From: Bacteroidetes oral taxon 274 str. F0058
GTDB lineage: Bacteria; Bacteroidota; Bacteroidia; Bacteroidales; Paludibacteraceae
DNA: 64,000 nucleotides
Reading direction: 5' to 3'
Assembly (NCBI GenBank): GCA_000163695.1
Contig: GG774889.1
Coordinates: 812,515 to 876,514 of the forward strand
In this document: piece by piece, positions 17,508 to 26,741 of the stretch
Layout of the letters: each line of letters opens with the position of its first letter
Position numbering within the stretch: the first letter of the stretch is position 1
The notes under the pieces: model-generated
The model's database searches: none
Told to the model about the DNA's origin: nothing
The model's input: the letters and a program-made list of their open reading frames with translations, nothing else
Program-made: the position numbers and the translations under genes

Positions 17508-18389
17508 ATGGAATCCAACGAGTTGATTAAAAAGGTACGCCGTATAGAGATAAAGACTCGACGAATATCGAACAATATCTTTGCGGGCGAGTATCATACG
17601 GCTTTCAAGGGGAGAGGTATGTCGTTTTCGGAAGTGCGTGAATATCAGTACGGCGACGAAGTACGCTTTATCGATTGGAACGTTACCGCCAGATACAGAC
17701 GCCCATACATAAAGGTTTACGAAGAAGAGCGGGAACTTACCGTTATGCTTTTGGTCGATGTGTCGAAGAGTAATCTATTCGGCTCAGGTGAGCAGCTCAA
17801 ACGCGATATTATCAACGAGATAGCTGCTACTTTGGCGTTTTCGACGATACAGAACAACGACAAGGTCGGCGTAATATTCTTTTCGGACAAAATAGAGAAG
17901 TTTATCCCTCCGCAGAAAGGGCGTAAGCACGTGCTGTATATCATCAGAGAGCTGATAGACTTTAAACCTGAAAGCAATAGTACCGACATAGAGGTGGTGC
18001 TCAAATACTTGACCAATGTTATCAAAAAACGTTGTACGGCATTTGTGCTCTCAGATTTCATCGCTCCTAACAACTACAACGATGCTGCCGTCATAGCCAA
18101 CCGCAAGCACGAGATAATAAGGCTCAGAGTCTATGACCAACGCGACCGCGAGATACCGGATGTGGGGCTGATAAAACTCAAAGACCCCGAGACCGAAAAG
18201 CGAATGTGGGTCAATACGTCATCGAAAAAGGTGCGTATGCTCTACAAAAATCATTGGGACGAGTCATCACTCGTTTCGCAGAGGATTATGGTCGGGGCAG
18301 GTATAGAATCTGTCGATATAGAGGTGCGTCAGGACTATATAAAACTGCTTTTGGGGCTATTCCGTAAAAAAACTACTCTGAAATTTTAG
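17508..18389 (+). CDS. DUF58-domain protein (MoxR partner)
   Basis: The 293-residue protein has the DUF58 signature GRGMSFSEVREYQYGDEVRFIDWNVTARYRRPYIKVYEEERE (about residues 36-77). A VWA-like segment follows (LLLVDVSKSNLFGSG), which carries D-x-S-x-S MIDAS residues. No signal peptide or strong membrane span is seen, so it is probably cytoplasmic or peripheral. DUF58 proteins are almost always encoded with MoxR and are likely its substrates. The molecular function of this protein in the Bat complex is not established. Confidence 0.92.
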   Translation: MESNELIKKVRRIEIKTRRISNNIFAGEYHTAFKGRGMSFSEVREYQYGDEVRFIDWNVTARYRRPYIKVYEEERELTVMLLVDVSKSNLFGSGEQLKRDIINEIAATLAFSTIQNNDKVGVIFFSDKIEKFIPPQKGRKHVLYIIRELIDFKPESNSTDIEVVLKYLTNVIKKRCTAFVLSDFIAPNNYNDAAVIANRKHEIIRLRVYDQRDREIPDVGLIKLKDPETEKRMWVNTSSKKVRMLYKNHWDESSLVSQRIMVGAGIESVDIEVRQDYIKLLLGLFRKKTTLKF

Positions 18390-18411
18390 AAAAAAACTCT
18401 ACGACGAAAAA

Positions 18412-19377
18412 ATGAGTATCAGAAATAACATATTGACAATCATATTATTTGCGATGTCTGTTTGCGGTTACGCCCAAAACTTTCAGGTGAATGCCCGAAT
18501 AGACTCGACAGTGATTTACATCGGACAACAGTGTAATGTTACATTTGATATATCGCAACGCCCTGATTTGAAGGTTATTACTCCTGTATTCAAAGATACC
18601 CTTGCCAAAGGGATAGAGATAGTAGAGTACACGACAGACACCATTGCCGACAAAGACGGCTACATTACCGTAAGGCAAAACTATTTGGTAACCGCATTCG
18701 ACTCGGCACTTTACTATATCCCCGAGTTCCCGTTTGTGGCGGGAGGCGATACCGTATTCAGCTATTCGCTGTCGCTAAAAGTGCTTACCGTGCCTGTCGA
18801 TACTACCTCGCAAGAGATTGTTATCAACGATATAAAACCAATTGTAGAGCCTCCGATAAACTGGCGTTCGCTGATTACGAAAATTGCCATCGGTGTGGTC
18901 GTATTTGCTATATTGCTTGTTGTAGTCCTGTTGGTTGTACGTCATCTGAGAAAACGTAAGATGCAGCCCATAATTGTCGAGAAGATCCCCGAAAGAGTGA
19001 AGACGTGTGAGGAAATTGCTTTGGAAAAATTGGAGACCGTCCGCCGCGAAAAGATTTGGCAGGCAGGCAGAGTAAAAGAGTATTACACAGATATTACCGA
19101 TGTACTTCGTGAGTATATCGAGGCTCGTTTCGGGATTGTCGCCTTCGAACGCACCTCGTCGGAGATTATCGATGCACTGTATTTCGTTCAGAAAGATTAT
19201 CCCGAACAACTTGGGCTGCTGCGTAAAATATTCGGTACATCGGATATGGTGAAGTTCGCCAAACTGATACCTGATATTACCATTCATACCGATACGTTAG
19301 ACGGGGCGGTAGATTTTGTGCGGCAAACGAAAGATAATAAGGATAGTATAGGCAGTACTAAAGAAAAAAAGTTTTAA
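18412..19377 (+). CDS. exported membrane protein of the Bat operon (BatD-like N-terminus)
   Basis: The 321-residue protein has a signal peptide ending near GYAQ. A periplasmic beta-rich domain (about residues 24-150) follows, then one membrane span (about 160-183, VVVFAILLVVVLLVV), then a cytoplasmic helical tail with EEIALEKLETVRREKIW and DVLREYIEARFGI. This order fits the protein commonly found between DUF58 and BatA in Bacteroidota Bat operons. The tail pattern also resembles DUF4381-like proteins. No catalytic motif is visible. A scaffold between periplasm and the MoxR side is an inference from topology. Confidence 0.7.
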   Translation: MSIRNNILTIILFAMSVCGYAQNFQVNARIDSTVIYIGQQCNVTFDISQRPDLKVITPVFKDTLAKGIEIVEYTTDTIADKDGYITVRQNYLVTAFDSALYYIPEFPFVAGGDTVFSYSLSLKVLTVPVDTTSQEIVINDIKPIVEPPINWRSLITKIAIGVVVFAILLVVVLLVVRHLRKRKMQPIIVEKIPERVKTCEEIALEKLETVRREKIWQAGRVKEYYTDITDVLREYIEARFGIVAFERTSSEIIDALYFVQKDYPEQLGLLRKIFGTSDMVKFAKLIPDITIHTDTLDGAVDFVRQTKDNKDSIGSTKEKKF

Positions 19378-19397
19378 TATTCAGAATTAATTATTAG

Positions 19398-20378
19398 ATG
19401 ACATACCTAAACCCACAATATTTCTGGCTGTTGTTGCTATTGATACCTCTTGCGGTGTGGCTCGTGATGCGACCCAAACACAATGACGCAAGTCTTCAGG
19501 TGTCTTCGACAAAGGCTTTCGAGGGAATGGCAAAGACCAAAAAAATATGGCTCTACTATTTCCCATCGACACTGATAGTGGTAGCTCTGTTAGTCATAGT
19601 CTTGGCACGTCCTCAGACGTCGGATAGCTACAGCAACTCCACGACTGAGGGTATCAATATAGTGATAGCTATGGATATATCGGGGTCTATGTTGGCACGC
19701 GACTTGTCGCCCAACCGATTGGAGGCGGCAAAAGACGTCGGCATAGAGTTTATACTCTCTCGTCCGAACGACAATTTCGGACTTGTGGTCTTTGCCGGCG
19801 AGAGTTTCACGCAATGCCCTATTACGAGCAATCATGCCTCGTTGGTAAATCTCTTCAAACAGGTAGATTTCGGTATCATACAAGACGGTACTGCTATCGG
19901 TCTGGGCTTGGCTACTGCCATAAACCGCATCAAGGACGCAGAAGGCAAGTCGAAAGTGATAATACTGCTCACCGACGGTACCAACAATACAGGCGACATT
20001 GCTCCCATCTCGGCGGCACAGATAGCACAGAGTTATGGTATAAGGGTTTATACGATAGGTGTCGGTACGCAGGGTATAGCCGAAGTGCCTATGCTCGACC
20101 AGTTCGGTAATATACATTACACAGAGGCAGAGGTAGTTATAGACGAGACGACATTGCAGCAGATAGCCTCCACGACGGGAGGGAAATATTTCCGTGCTAC
20201 CAACGTAAGTTCGCTAAAACAGATATATTCCGAGATAGACAAGATGGAGAAAACCAAGCTCAAAACCGAGAATTACAGCCGTCGGTACGAGCAATATATA
20301 CCGTTCTTATTGTTGGCGTTAGGTATATTACTGCTTGATATTTTTATTAGAGTCTTTATACTTAGACGATTACCATAA
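19398..20378 (+). CDS. batA: BatA, VWA-domain membrane protein
   Basis: The 326-residue protein has N-terminal hydrophobic segments (PQYFWLLLLLIPLAVWLVM and YYFPSTLIVVALLVIVLARPQ). A von Willebrand A domain (about residues 90-290) follows with the MIDAS motif AMDISGSMLARD, a conserved Thr (GTAIGLGLA) and LTDGTNNTGD. A C-terminal membrane span completes it. The domain would bind a divalent metal and a protein partner on the periplasmic or membrane face. Bat (Bacteroides aerotolerance) proteins were linked to oxygen tolerance in Bacteroides fragilis. The biochemical role is still unclear. BatB follows 18 bases downstream and is a paralogue. Confidence 0.94.
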   Translation: MTYLNPQYFWLLLLLIPLAVWLVMRPKHNDASLQVSSTKAFEGMAKTKKIWLYYFPSTLIVVALLVIVLARPQTSDSYSNSTTEGINIVIAMDISGSMLARDLSPNRLEAAKDVGIEFILSRPNDNFGLVVFAGESFTQCPITSNHASLVNLFKQVDFGIIQDGTAIGLGLATAINRIKDAEGKSKVIILLTDGTNNTGDIAPISAAQIAQSYGIRVYTIGVGTQGIAEVPMLDQFGNIHYTEAEVVIDETTLQQIASTTGGKYFRATNVSSLKQIYSEIDKMEKTKLKTENYSRRYEQYIPFLLLALGILLLDIFIRVFILRRLP

Positions 20379-20396
20379 TAAATTACTTAGAAAAAA

Positions 20397-21434
20397 ATGT
20401 TCGTTTTTGCAAATATAAAATTCCTTTACTTGTTGATAATCATTCCATTGATGATTGTCTTGTACATTATTGTACAGGCACGGCAGAGGAAACGTCTGAT
20501 AAAGTTCGGTAATATAGAAATGCTTAAAGGGTTGATGCCCAATGTATCAGGTTATCGTCCGCACGTAAAGTTCGTGTTGTTGATGTTAGCTGTTGCCCTT
20601 ATGATAATAGCTCTGGCACGCCCTCAAATGCTCAAGAAACAAGAAAATGTCCAGAAACGCGGTATCGAGGCTATGCTCGTGCTCGATATATCGAATTCGA
20701 TGATGGCGCAGGATATAGCCCCCAGTAGGCTCGATTATGCCAAAATGTTGCTGTCGCAGTTGATAGACAGACTGACGGACGATAAGATGGGATTGATAGT
20801 GTTTGCGGGAGATGCCTTTATACAGATGCCCATAACGTCAGACAAGGTGAGTGCCAAGATGTTCTTGAAGACCATTCAGCCCGACCTTATACAGCGTCAG
20901 GGAACGGCTATCGGATCTGCGATAGACCTTGCAGTGAAGTCGTTTAACGACACCAAGCAGAGCGGAGGCAGAGCCATTTTCTTACTTACCGATGCCGAAA
21001 ACCACGAAGACAACGCCGTGGAAGCAGCCAAAATGGCAAGGGATAAAAATATAACTGTCAACGTAGTAGGTATCGGCACGCCAGAAGGTAGTCCCATACC
21101 TGTCAAAGGTACAATGAGTTATATCAAAGACAAAGACGGCAATGTGGTAGTATCCAAACTCAACGAAGAGCTGGGTAAGCAGATAGCTGCTGCGGGCAAC
21201 GGAATATACGTGAGAGCTTCTAATACGGGAGCTACCATAAAGGCTCTGGCTAAGGAGATAGATAAGATGCAGAAAGGTGAATTCTATTCTTTTTCTGACG
21301 ATTATGACGATAAATTTTATATTCCCGTTTGGTTGGCTCTGTTTGTGTTGATTATAGAGTTCTTTATATTCCGACGCAAAAATAAGCGATTGAGTCGTAT
21401 TAATATTTTCGAAAAAAAACAAAACAAACAATGA
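20397..21434 (+). CDS. batB: BatB, VWA-domain membrane protein
   Basis: The 345-residue paralogue of BatA has the same layout: an N-terminal membrane segment (FLYLLIIIPLMIVLYIIVQ), a second segment (LLMLAVALMIIALARPQ), a VWA domain, and a C-terminal membrane helix. MIDAS residues are intact (VLDISNSMMAQD, QGTAIGSAID, LTDAENHEDN). The stop codon overlaps the batC start by four bases (ATGA), which indicates translational coupling. BatA and BatB probably form a membrane complex served by the MoxR ATPase. Confidence 0.94.
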   Translation: MFVFANIKFLYLLIIIPLMIVLYIIVQARQRKRLIKFGNIEMLKGLMPNVSGYRPHVKFVLLMLAVALMIIALARPQMLKKQENVQKRGIEAMLVLDISNSMMAQDIAPSRLDYAKMLLSQLIDRLTDDKMGLIVFAGDAFIQMPITSDKVSAKMFLKTIQPDLIQRQGTAIGSAIDLAVKSFNDTKQSGGRAIFLLTDAENHEDNAVEAAKMARDKNITVNVVGIGTPEGSPIPVKGTMSYIKDKDGNVVVSKLNEELGKQIAAAGNGIYVRASNTGATIKALAKEIDKMQKGEFYSFSDDYDDKFYIPVWLALFVLIIEFFIFRRKNKRLSRINIFEKKQNKQ

Positions 21435-22123
21435 AATACAAGCTATTGGCATTTATAATGACGTTGGTGCCGTTTGTGAATATTTCTGCACAGAAAGAGG
21501 CACGAAACGTAAAAGAGGGTAATAAACAATATGTGGCTCAGAAGTTTACAGAGGCTCAGAAGTTCTATGAACAAGGGGTAGCAGACAATAGCGACAGTTA
21601 TTCGGCTAATTTCAACTTGGGAAACTCGTTGTTTAGGCAAAAAAAATATAAAGAAGCTCTCGAACAGTACCAAAAAGCAGCGACATTGACCAAAGAGAAA
21701 AAAGAGATAGCCTCCGCATTTCATAATGTCGGCAATGCTCTGATGGAGGAGAAGAACTACGAAAAAAGTGTCGAAGCGTACAAAAATTCGCTCAAAGCTA
21801 ATCCGAAAGATGATGATACTCGCTATAATCTGGCTGTAGCTCAATATCTTATGAAGAAGCAACAAGAACAGCAGAAACAACAACAGCAGCAGCAAAAACA
21901 GAAACAACAACAGCAGCAGCAAAAACAGAAACAACAACAGCAGCAGCAAAAACAGGAACAACAGCAGCAACAGAAACAAGAGCAAAAGCAACAACAGCAG
22001 CCAAAAATGCAACAAGAGCAGATAGAACAAATACTGAAAGCTCTCGAACAAGACGAACGCGACGTACAAGAACGACGAAAGATACAAATGGGACAGCGTT
22101 CGAAAACGGATAAAGAGTGGTAA
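21431..22123 (+). CDS. batC: BatC, TPR protein with Gln-rich tail
   Basis: The 230-residue protein has a signal-like N-terminus (MKYKLLAFIMTLVPFVNISAQ) and about three TPR units (residues ~25-135, e.g. AEALEQYQKAATLTKEKKEI-type helices). A Gln/Lys-rich low-complexity tail (about 143-195) and a charged C-terminus follow. BatC TPRs are expected to bind other Bat proteins in the periplasm. Part of the tail comes from three exact 27-base tandem repeats. Length variation is therefore likely between strains. The start overlaps batB by 4 bases. Confidence 0.9.
   Translation: MKYKLLAFIMTLVPFVNISAQKEARNVKEGNKQYVAQKFTEAQKFYEQGVADNSDSYSANFNLGNSLFRQKKYKEALEQYQKAATLTKEKKEIASAFHNVGNALMEEKNYEKSVEAYKNSLKANPKDDDTRYNLAVAQYLMKKQQEQQKQQQQQQKQKQQQQQQKQKQQQQQQKQEQQQQQKQEQKQQQQPKMQQEQIEQILKALEQDERDVQERRKIQMGQRSKTDKEW
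21872..21952 (+). repeat. three exact 27-bp tandem repeats in batC
   Basis: Copies at 21872-21898, 21899-21925 and 21926-21952 are identical. They are in frame and encode QKQQQQQQK each time. The unit length is a multiple of three, so slippage would change the tail length without a frameshift. Imperfect CAA/CAG-rich sequence continues on both sides. Confidence 0.95.
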
Positions 22124-22177
22124 AACACTTATAAAAAAATTATTGACAACAAAAACAAAAATAAGAACTCACACGAT

Positions 22178-23989
22178 ATGAAAAAGTTAGCTTTTTTACT
22201 GACGGTAGCACTTATCTCTTTCGAGGCAAATGCACAGAAGATAAAATTTATTGCAGAGGCGCCGCCAACGGTAGTGGCGGGGCAGCCGTTTCAGTTGCAA
22301 TACACTATCAATAGCGACGACATATCGAAATTCAATGTAGGCAGATTCAACAACTTCGAGGTGCTCAACGGACCTGCTACCTACACCTCGCAGAATTTTA
22401 CCTTTATCAACGGCAAATCTACTCAAACTGTCTCTAATACATATACTTATATGTTGTCTGCCAAAAAAGAGGGTAGTTTTTCGATACAGCCGGCTACGAT
22501 AGAGGTCAATGGTACTCAGTACAAATCGAATGCTTTGACAATAAAGGTACTTCCGCCCGATTCCAAACAGTCTACACAAAGAGAGGGAGGTGCGGTAGCA
22601 TCGAACAACGTGCAGATAAACGCCGAAAATATATTCGTCCGCTCGATAGTCTCTAAGACGACTGTCAAAGAGCAGGAGGTGATTCTGCTTACATATAAGG
22701 TTTATTATAAGGTAGATTTGGTCAATATAACAGATGTCAAACTTCCCGATTTCGAGGGTTTTATGACTCACGATATCGATGTCAAGAAACCTCAGGATAT
22801 AGAGAATTACAACGGACAAAACTACTACACCTTTACATTGCGGCAGATGCTTATCTACCCGCAGCGGGCAGGCAGAATAACGATAAAACCGATGACCTGC
22901 ACAGGTATAATACGTGTACGTCAGCTGGTCAGAGACCCTCGCTCGTTCTTCGGGTCTTACGAAACCTATCAAGACCACAAGCGTCAGTTGTCGACGGGGG
23001 CGGTTACGCTCAATGTCGCTCCGCTGCCCGAACCTAAGCCCGCCGATTTTAGCGGTGCGGTGGGTAGTCTTACTATGAACTCGTCGATTTCGGCATCGTC
23101 GATAGAGGCAAATAATTCTCTTACATTCACATTGAATATCAGCGGCTCGGGCAACCTAAAACTGATAAAAACACCCAAAGTGGATTTCCCCTCGGATTTC
23201 GAACAATACGACCCCAAGGAAGACAACTCTTTCTCGGCAACGCCATCGGGATTTACGGGAAATAAAAAGATAGAATACGTCGTCATTCCCCGTCATAACG
23301 GCAAATACGAGATACCGCCCGTCTCGCTTACTTACTTCGATTTACAGAGTAATACCTACAAGACACTACATACCGAGGGCTATACGGTGAATGTGGCAAA
23401 AGGTACGGCAAGTAGCTCGTCTGCAACGGTATATAACGGAGTAGACAAAGAGCAGGTAGAGCAGATTGCCTCCGACATTCAGTATATCAAAACGGGCAAT
23501 TTGCATATAAGACCGAAAGTAGAAGCCTGTGCGGGAACACTTACTTTCTGGCTGTTTCTGGCAATACCGTTATTTGTGGCTATACTGCTCGGAATTATTT
23601 TCAATAAAAAAGCAAAAGAAAATGCCAATATAGCCCTGATGCGTAACAAAAAGGCAAATAAAGTTGCCAAAAAGAGACTGAAAACAGCGGAAAAATATCT
23701 GAACGCTTCGCAGAAAGAGTTTTTCTACGACGAGATGTTATCGGCTATATGGCTGTATATATCGGATAAACTTAATATACCGCTGTCGTCGCTAAACAAA
23801 GACAATGCAGCCGACGAACTCCGCCGAAAAGGAGTTGCCGACGATTTGGTTTCCGATACTATAAAGATGCTGACCGACTGCGAATACGAACGCTATGCCT
23901 TCGGAGCCGATACACGTGGAGCTATGGATAAAATATACAACACGGCAATAACAATAATAGAGAGAATAGAGAACTCTATAAAGAGATAG
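22178..23989 (+). CDS. batD: BatD, large exported membrane protein
   Basis: The 603-residue protein has a signal peptide ending near EANAQ and several periplasmic beta-sandwich domains. The N-terminal one (about 20-130) starts KFIAEAPPTVVAGQPFQLQY. A membrane span (about 450-472, TFWLFLAIPLFVAILLGIIF) follows, then a cytoplasmic helical tail rich in Lys. This is the usual BatD plan. Periplasmic Ig-like domains fit a scaffolding role for BatA/BatB. It follows batC by 54 bases. Confidence 0.92.
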   Translation: MKKLAFLLTVALISFEANAQKIKFIAEAPPTVVAGQPFQLQYTINSDDISKFNVGRFNNFEVLNGPATYTSQNFTFINGKSTQTVSNTYTYMLSAKKEGSFSIQPATIEVNGTQYKSNALTIKVLPPDSKQSTQREGGAVASNNVQINAENIFVRSIVSKTTVKEQEVILLTYKVYYKVDLVNITDVKLPDFEGFMTHDIDVKKPQDIENYNGQNYYTFTLRQMLIYPQRAGRITIKPMTCTGIIRVRQLVRDPRSFFGSYETYQDHKRQLSTGAVTLNVAPLPEPKPADFSGAVGSLTMNSSISASSIEANNSLTFTLNISGSGNLKLIKTPKVDFPSDFEQYDPKEDNSFSATPSGFTGNKKIEYVVIPRHNGKYEIPPVSLTYFDLQSNTYKTLHTEGYTVNVAKGTASSSSATVYNGVDKEQVEQIASDIQYIKTGNLHIRPKVEACAGTLTFWLFLAIPLFVAILLGIIFNKKAKENANIALMRNKKANKVAKKRLKTAEKYLNASQKEFFYDEMLSAIWLYISDKLNIPLSSLNKDNAADELRRKGVADDLVSDTIKMLTDCEYERYAFGADTRGAMDKIYNTAITIIERIENSIKR

Positions 23990-24026
23990 AAAAAAGAGAT
24001 ACTTATCGACCATAAAACGCAAAATT

Positions 24027-24779
24027 ATGAGATACAAACTATTGATAGCAAGTTTTTTATTTGTTTCCCTTTCGTTGGCGGCACAGGACAAAGGTAAAGC
24101 CGCAAAAGAGGCTGAAGCATTCTATGCCGACAAAAACTACGAACAGGCAGCCCTCATATACGAGTCGCTTATGAAACAGGGCGAGTCGGCAGATTTGTAT
24201 TATAACTATGCAAATACTCAGTTCAGACTCAACAATCTCGGTAGGGCAATACTTTTCTACGAACGTGCATTGGTGCTCGCTCCGTTCGATAGAGACATCA
24301 AAAGCAGTCTCGAATATGCCAACTCTCTATCGACTGACAAAATAAACGGTTACGAATCGTTTTTCCTTGTCGATTGGTTCTCGGCGATAGGTAAGATATT
24401 CAATACCAATCAGTGGGCTTTTGTCGGTATCGGTCTGTTTGTGTTTGCTCTCGTGCTCGGACTTATATTTTTGTTTGCCTCGGTGCTTTCGGTGCGTAAG
24501 ATATCGTTTTATGTCGGTCTGTTGTCTATGATATTTTCCATCATATCGCTGATATATGCCTTTACCGAGCGTCAATATCTGGTTGATAACCCCTATGCCA
24601 TTGTTATGGAGGGTTCCGTATCGGTCAAGGCTTCGCCTTCGATTACGGGTAAAGAGATTTTTTTGCTGCACGAAGGTACGAAGGTGAAGGTAGTTGATTC
24701 GCAGAATCGTTGGAAAAAGATAGAGATAGCCGATAAGCGTGTGGGCTGGGTGCCGCAGAATACAGTAGAGGGGATATGA
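24027..24779 (+). CDS. batE: BatE, TPR and SH3-like membrane protein
   Basis: The 250-residue protein has a signal peptide (LLIASFLFVSLSLAAQ) and an N-terminal TPR pair (about residues 25-110). Two membrane spans (about 128-155 and 160-180) follow, then a C-terminal bacterial SH3-like domain (about 190-250) with VSVKASPSITGKEIFLLHEG and VGWVPQNTVEGI. SH3b domains often bind cell-wall peptides. It is the last Bat gene. The alkD gene converges from the other strand 23 bases downstream, and no hairpin terminator is clear between them. Confidence 0.92.
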   Translation: MRYKLLIASFLFVSLSLAAQDKGKAAKEAEAFYADKNYEQAALIYESLMKQGESADLYYNYANTQFRLNNLGRAILFYERALVLAPFDRDIKSSLEYANSLSTDKINGYESFFLVDWFSAIGKIFNTNQWAFVGIGLFVFALVLGLIFLFASVLSVRKISFYVGLLSMIFSIISLIYAFTERQYLVDNPYAIVMEGSVSVKASPSITGKEIFLLHEGTKVKVVDSQNRWKKIEIADKRVGWVPQNTVEGI

Positions 24780-24802
24780 TTGTGTGAGGCAATTGACTTT
24801 TG

Positions 24803-25525
24803 CTAAATCTCGCCCTTCAAGAACTGCTGTCGGAGTGTCTCGGGAAACTTCTCTATTGCGTATCGCAGCATCGTACGAGGCATCGAGCGATAACGGTCGC
24901 CCTCGGTGAGGAATGCATATTCGGCGTCGAAGTCCTTTTTGCCCGCCTCGCGCAACATCCATCCTACGGCTTTGTGTATGAGGTCGTGTCGGTGGTCGAG
25001 CAGTAGCAGCGACACCTCGAAGGTAGGTTTCAATATTCCTTTGCGGATAAACCACAGTGTAGATACTATTGCTATGCGTTGCAGCCATAGGTTGTCGCTC
25101 AAGGCGAATGTCTTGAGTACCGATTTGTCTTTGTCTGTCAGATAGTCGCCTACGATATACGGGGCGGAGTTGTCTACCAAATCCCAATTATTCACCCTAT
25201 TGTGATGAGCGATGTAGAAGTTGTAAATCTCGCGGCGACGAGCCTCGTCTTTACCCGCTTTCTTGTACAATTCTATCAAGAAAAACAGCCCCGTCAGCCG
25301 ACATTCGTGATATTCGTCTTCCAACAACTTCTCTATCTCTTCGAGGCTGAGCAGCAGAGGTTTGCATATCTTTATCAGTTCTCGTTGCTTGGGTACTACC
25401 ACACCGATAAATTTATCGCCGTAGCCGTACTGCCCCTCGCCTGTTTTGAAAAAATAGGGTAAAAAATCGCGTTTCGCCTCGTCTGCCATTGCGAAAAGTT
25501 GTTCTTTTATCTCTTGGGCTGTCAT
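24803..25525 (-). CDS. DNA alkylation repair protein (AlkD-like HEAT-repeat glycosylase)
   Basis: The 240-residue all-helical protein fits the AlkD/AlkC HEAT-like repeat family. Diagnostic stretches are GVVVPKQRELIK, HECRLTGLFFLIELYKK, NNWDLVDNSAPYIVGDYL and HDLIHKAVGWMLREAGKKD. The NNWDLVD Asp fits the catalytic position of AlkD. Family enzymes remove alkylated bases such as 3-methyladenine and 7-methylguanine without base flipping. It is the last gene of the leftward folA-M23-dxr-alkD cluster and lies 18 bases after dxr. Confidence 0.88.
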   Translation of the reverse strand: MTAQEIKEQLFAMADEAKRDFLPYFFKTGEGQYGYGDKFIGVVVPKQRELIKICKPLLLSLEEIEKLLEDEYHECRLTGLFFLIELYKKAGKDEARRREIYNFYIAHHNRVNNWDLVDNSAPYIVGDYLTDKDKSVLKTFALSDNLWLQRIAIVSTLWFIRKGILKPTFEVSLLLLDHRHDLIHKAVGWMLREAGKKDFDAEYAFLTEGDRYRSMPRTMLRYAIEKFPETLRQQFLKGEI

Positions 25526-25543
25526 AATTGTTTTTATGATGGT

Positions 25544-26701
25544 CTATTTTATCTTTTCCGATGTGCGTGCTCGTGCCTCTCGGTCGGTGGCTATATAGTC
25601 GTCGAGGGTAGGCGACGATATAAATGCTGTCTCGCTTATTGTCTGCTCTATTATGTCGCTCATAGCGAAAAATCCTATCTTGCCTTTGAGGAAGGCGTCT
25701 ACTGCTACCTCGTTGGCGGCGTTGAGTATGCAGGGAATATTGCCGCCTCGGCGAAGGGCGTCGTAGGCGAGCCCGAGATTACGAAACTTTTCGTAATTGG
25801 GTCTCTCGAAAGTAAGCTGATGTATGTCGGCAAGGTTTGCTCGTTCGACCTGAGCATCGAGCCTGTCGGGGAATGTCAGTGCGTACTGTATCGGGTGTCG
25901 CATATCGGGCTGCCCGAGCTGTGCTTTGATGCTGCCGTCGCAGAACTGCACCATAGAGTGAACTATCGATTGCGGGTGAATGATAACCTCTATTTTGTCT
26001 ATCGGAATATCGAAGAGCCAACGTGCCTCTATCACCTCGAACCCTTTGTTCATCATCGTTGCCGAGTCGATAGTGATTTTTGCCCCCATCTTCCAAGTAG
26101 GGTGTCGCAAGGCGTCGGCAGCTGTGGCAAGCCGCAAATCGTCTTTCAGAGTATCTCTGAACGCTCCGCCCGAGGCTGTGAGGATAAGTTTCTCGACACT
26201 GTTCTCGTTTTCACCCACAAGGCATTGGAATATTGCACTATGTTCCGAGTCGATGGGTACGATGTCTACGCGGTTTCTAAGAGCGAGGTCTGTAACGAGT
26301 TCTCCGGCTACCACGAGTGTTTCTTTATTTGCCAGAGCTATTTTTTTTCCTGCCTCGATAGCCTTTACCGTAGGCAACAGCCCCGAATATCCCACCATAG
26401 CCGTAACAACCGTATCGATGGGCGACATAGCAGCTATCTGGCAGATACTGTCGGCTCCCGCAAAGACCTTTATGGGCAGCCCGTCGAGAGCCTCCCGCAG
26501 TGTTTTATAATGACGCTCGTCGGCAATAGCTACCACTTCGGGGCGATATTTCTTTGCCTGCTTTACCAGTAGGTCGATATTGCTGTGTGCGGTAAGAGCG
26601 TATACTTCGAACAATTCGCTGTGTCGGTCGATTACATCGAGTGTCTGTGTGCCGATAGAACCTGTGGAGCCGAGTATGGCGACGGTCTGTTTATGGCTCA
26701 T
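25544..26701 (-). CDS. dxr: 1-deoxy-D-xylulose 5-phosphate reductoisomerase
   Basis: The 385-residue enzyme has the Dxr signature ILGSTGSIGTQTLDVI (NADPH loop) at the N-terminus. The catalytic segment includes KETLVVAGELV and PIDSEHSAIFQCL, with metal ligands Asp/Glu in the expected places. LTASGGAFRD, HPTWKMGAKITIDSATMMNKG and HPQSIVHSMVQF are also family-specific. It catalyses the committed step of the MEP isoprenoid pathway. Its presence indicates non-mevalonate isoprenoid synthesis, which supplies the MenA prenyl donor. It lies in a cluster with a degenerate M23 protein. Confidence 0.96.
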   Translation of the reverse strand: MSHKQTVAILGSTGSIGTQTLDVIDRHSELFEVYALTAHSNIDLLVKQAKKYRPEVVAIADERHYKTLREALDGLPIKVFAGADSICQIAAMSPIDTVVTAMVGYSGLLPTVKAIEAGKKIALANKETLVVAGELVTDLALRNRVDIVPIDSEHSAIFQCLVGENENSVEKLILTASGGAFRDTLKDDLRLATAADALRHPTWKMGAKITIDSATMMNKGFEVIEARWLFDIPIDKIEVIIHPQSIVHSMVQFCDGSIKAQLGQPDMRHPIQYALTFPDRLDAQVERANLADIHQLTFERPNYEKFRNLGLAYDALRRGGNIPCILNAANEVAVDAFLKGKIGFFAMSDIIEQTISETAFISSPTLDDYIATDREARARTSEKIK

Positions 26702-26741
26702 TGTTGTTGCTTTTTGAAAATAAATATACTTCTGTTGATCA

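Noticed and set aside
21861..22010. CRISPR-like short repeats
   Set aside because: The repeats are contiguous, in frame and lack spacers. They encode the BatC Gln-rich tail.
21443..22128. Long minus-strand frames rich in Leu, Phe and Cys opposite batC
   Set aside because: They are the antisense of the CAA/CAG repeat tail and have no coding features, while the plus-strand TPR protein is well supported.
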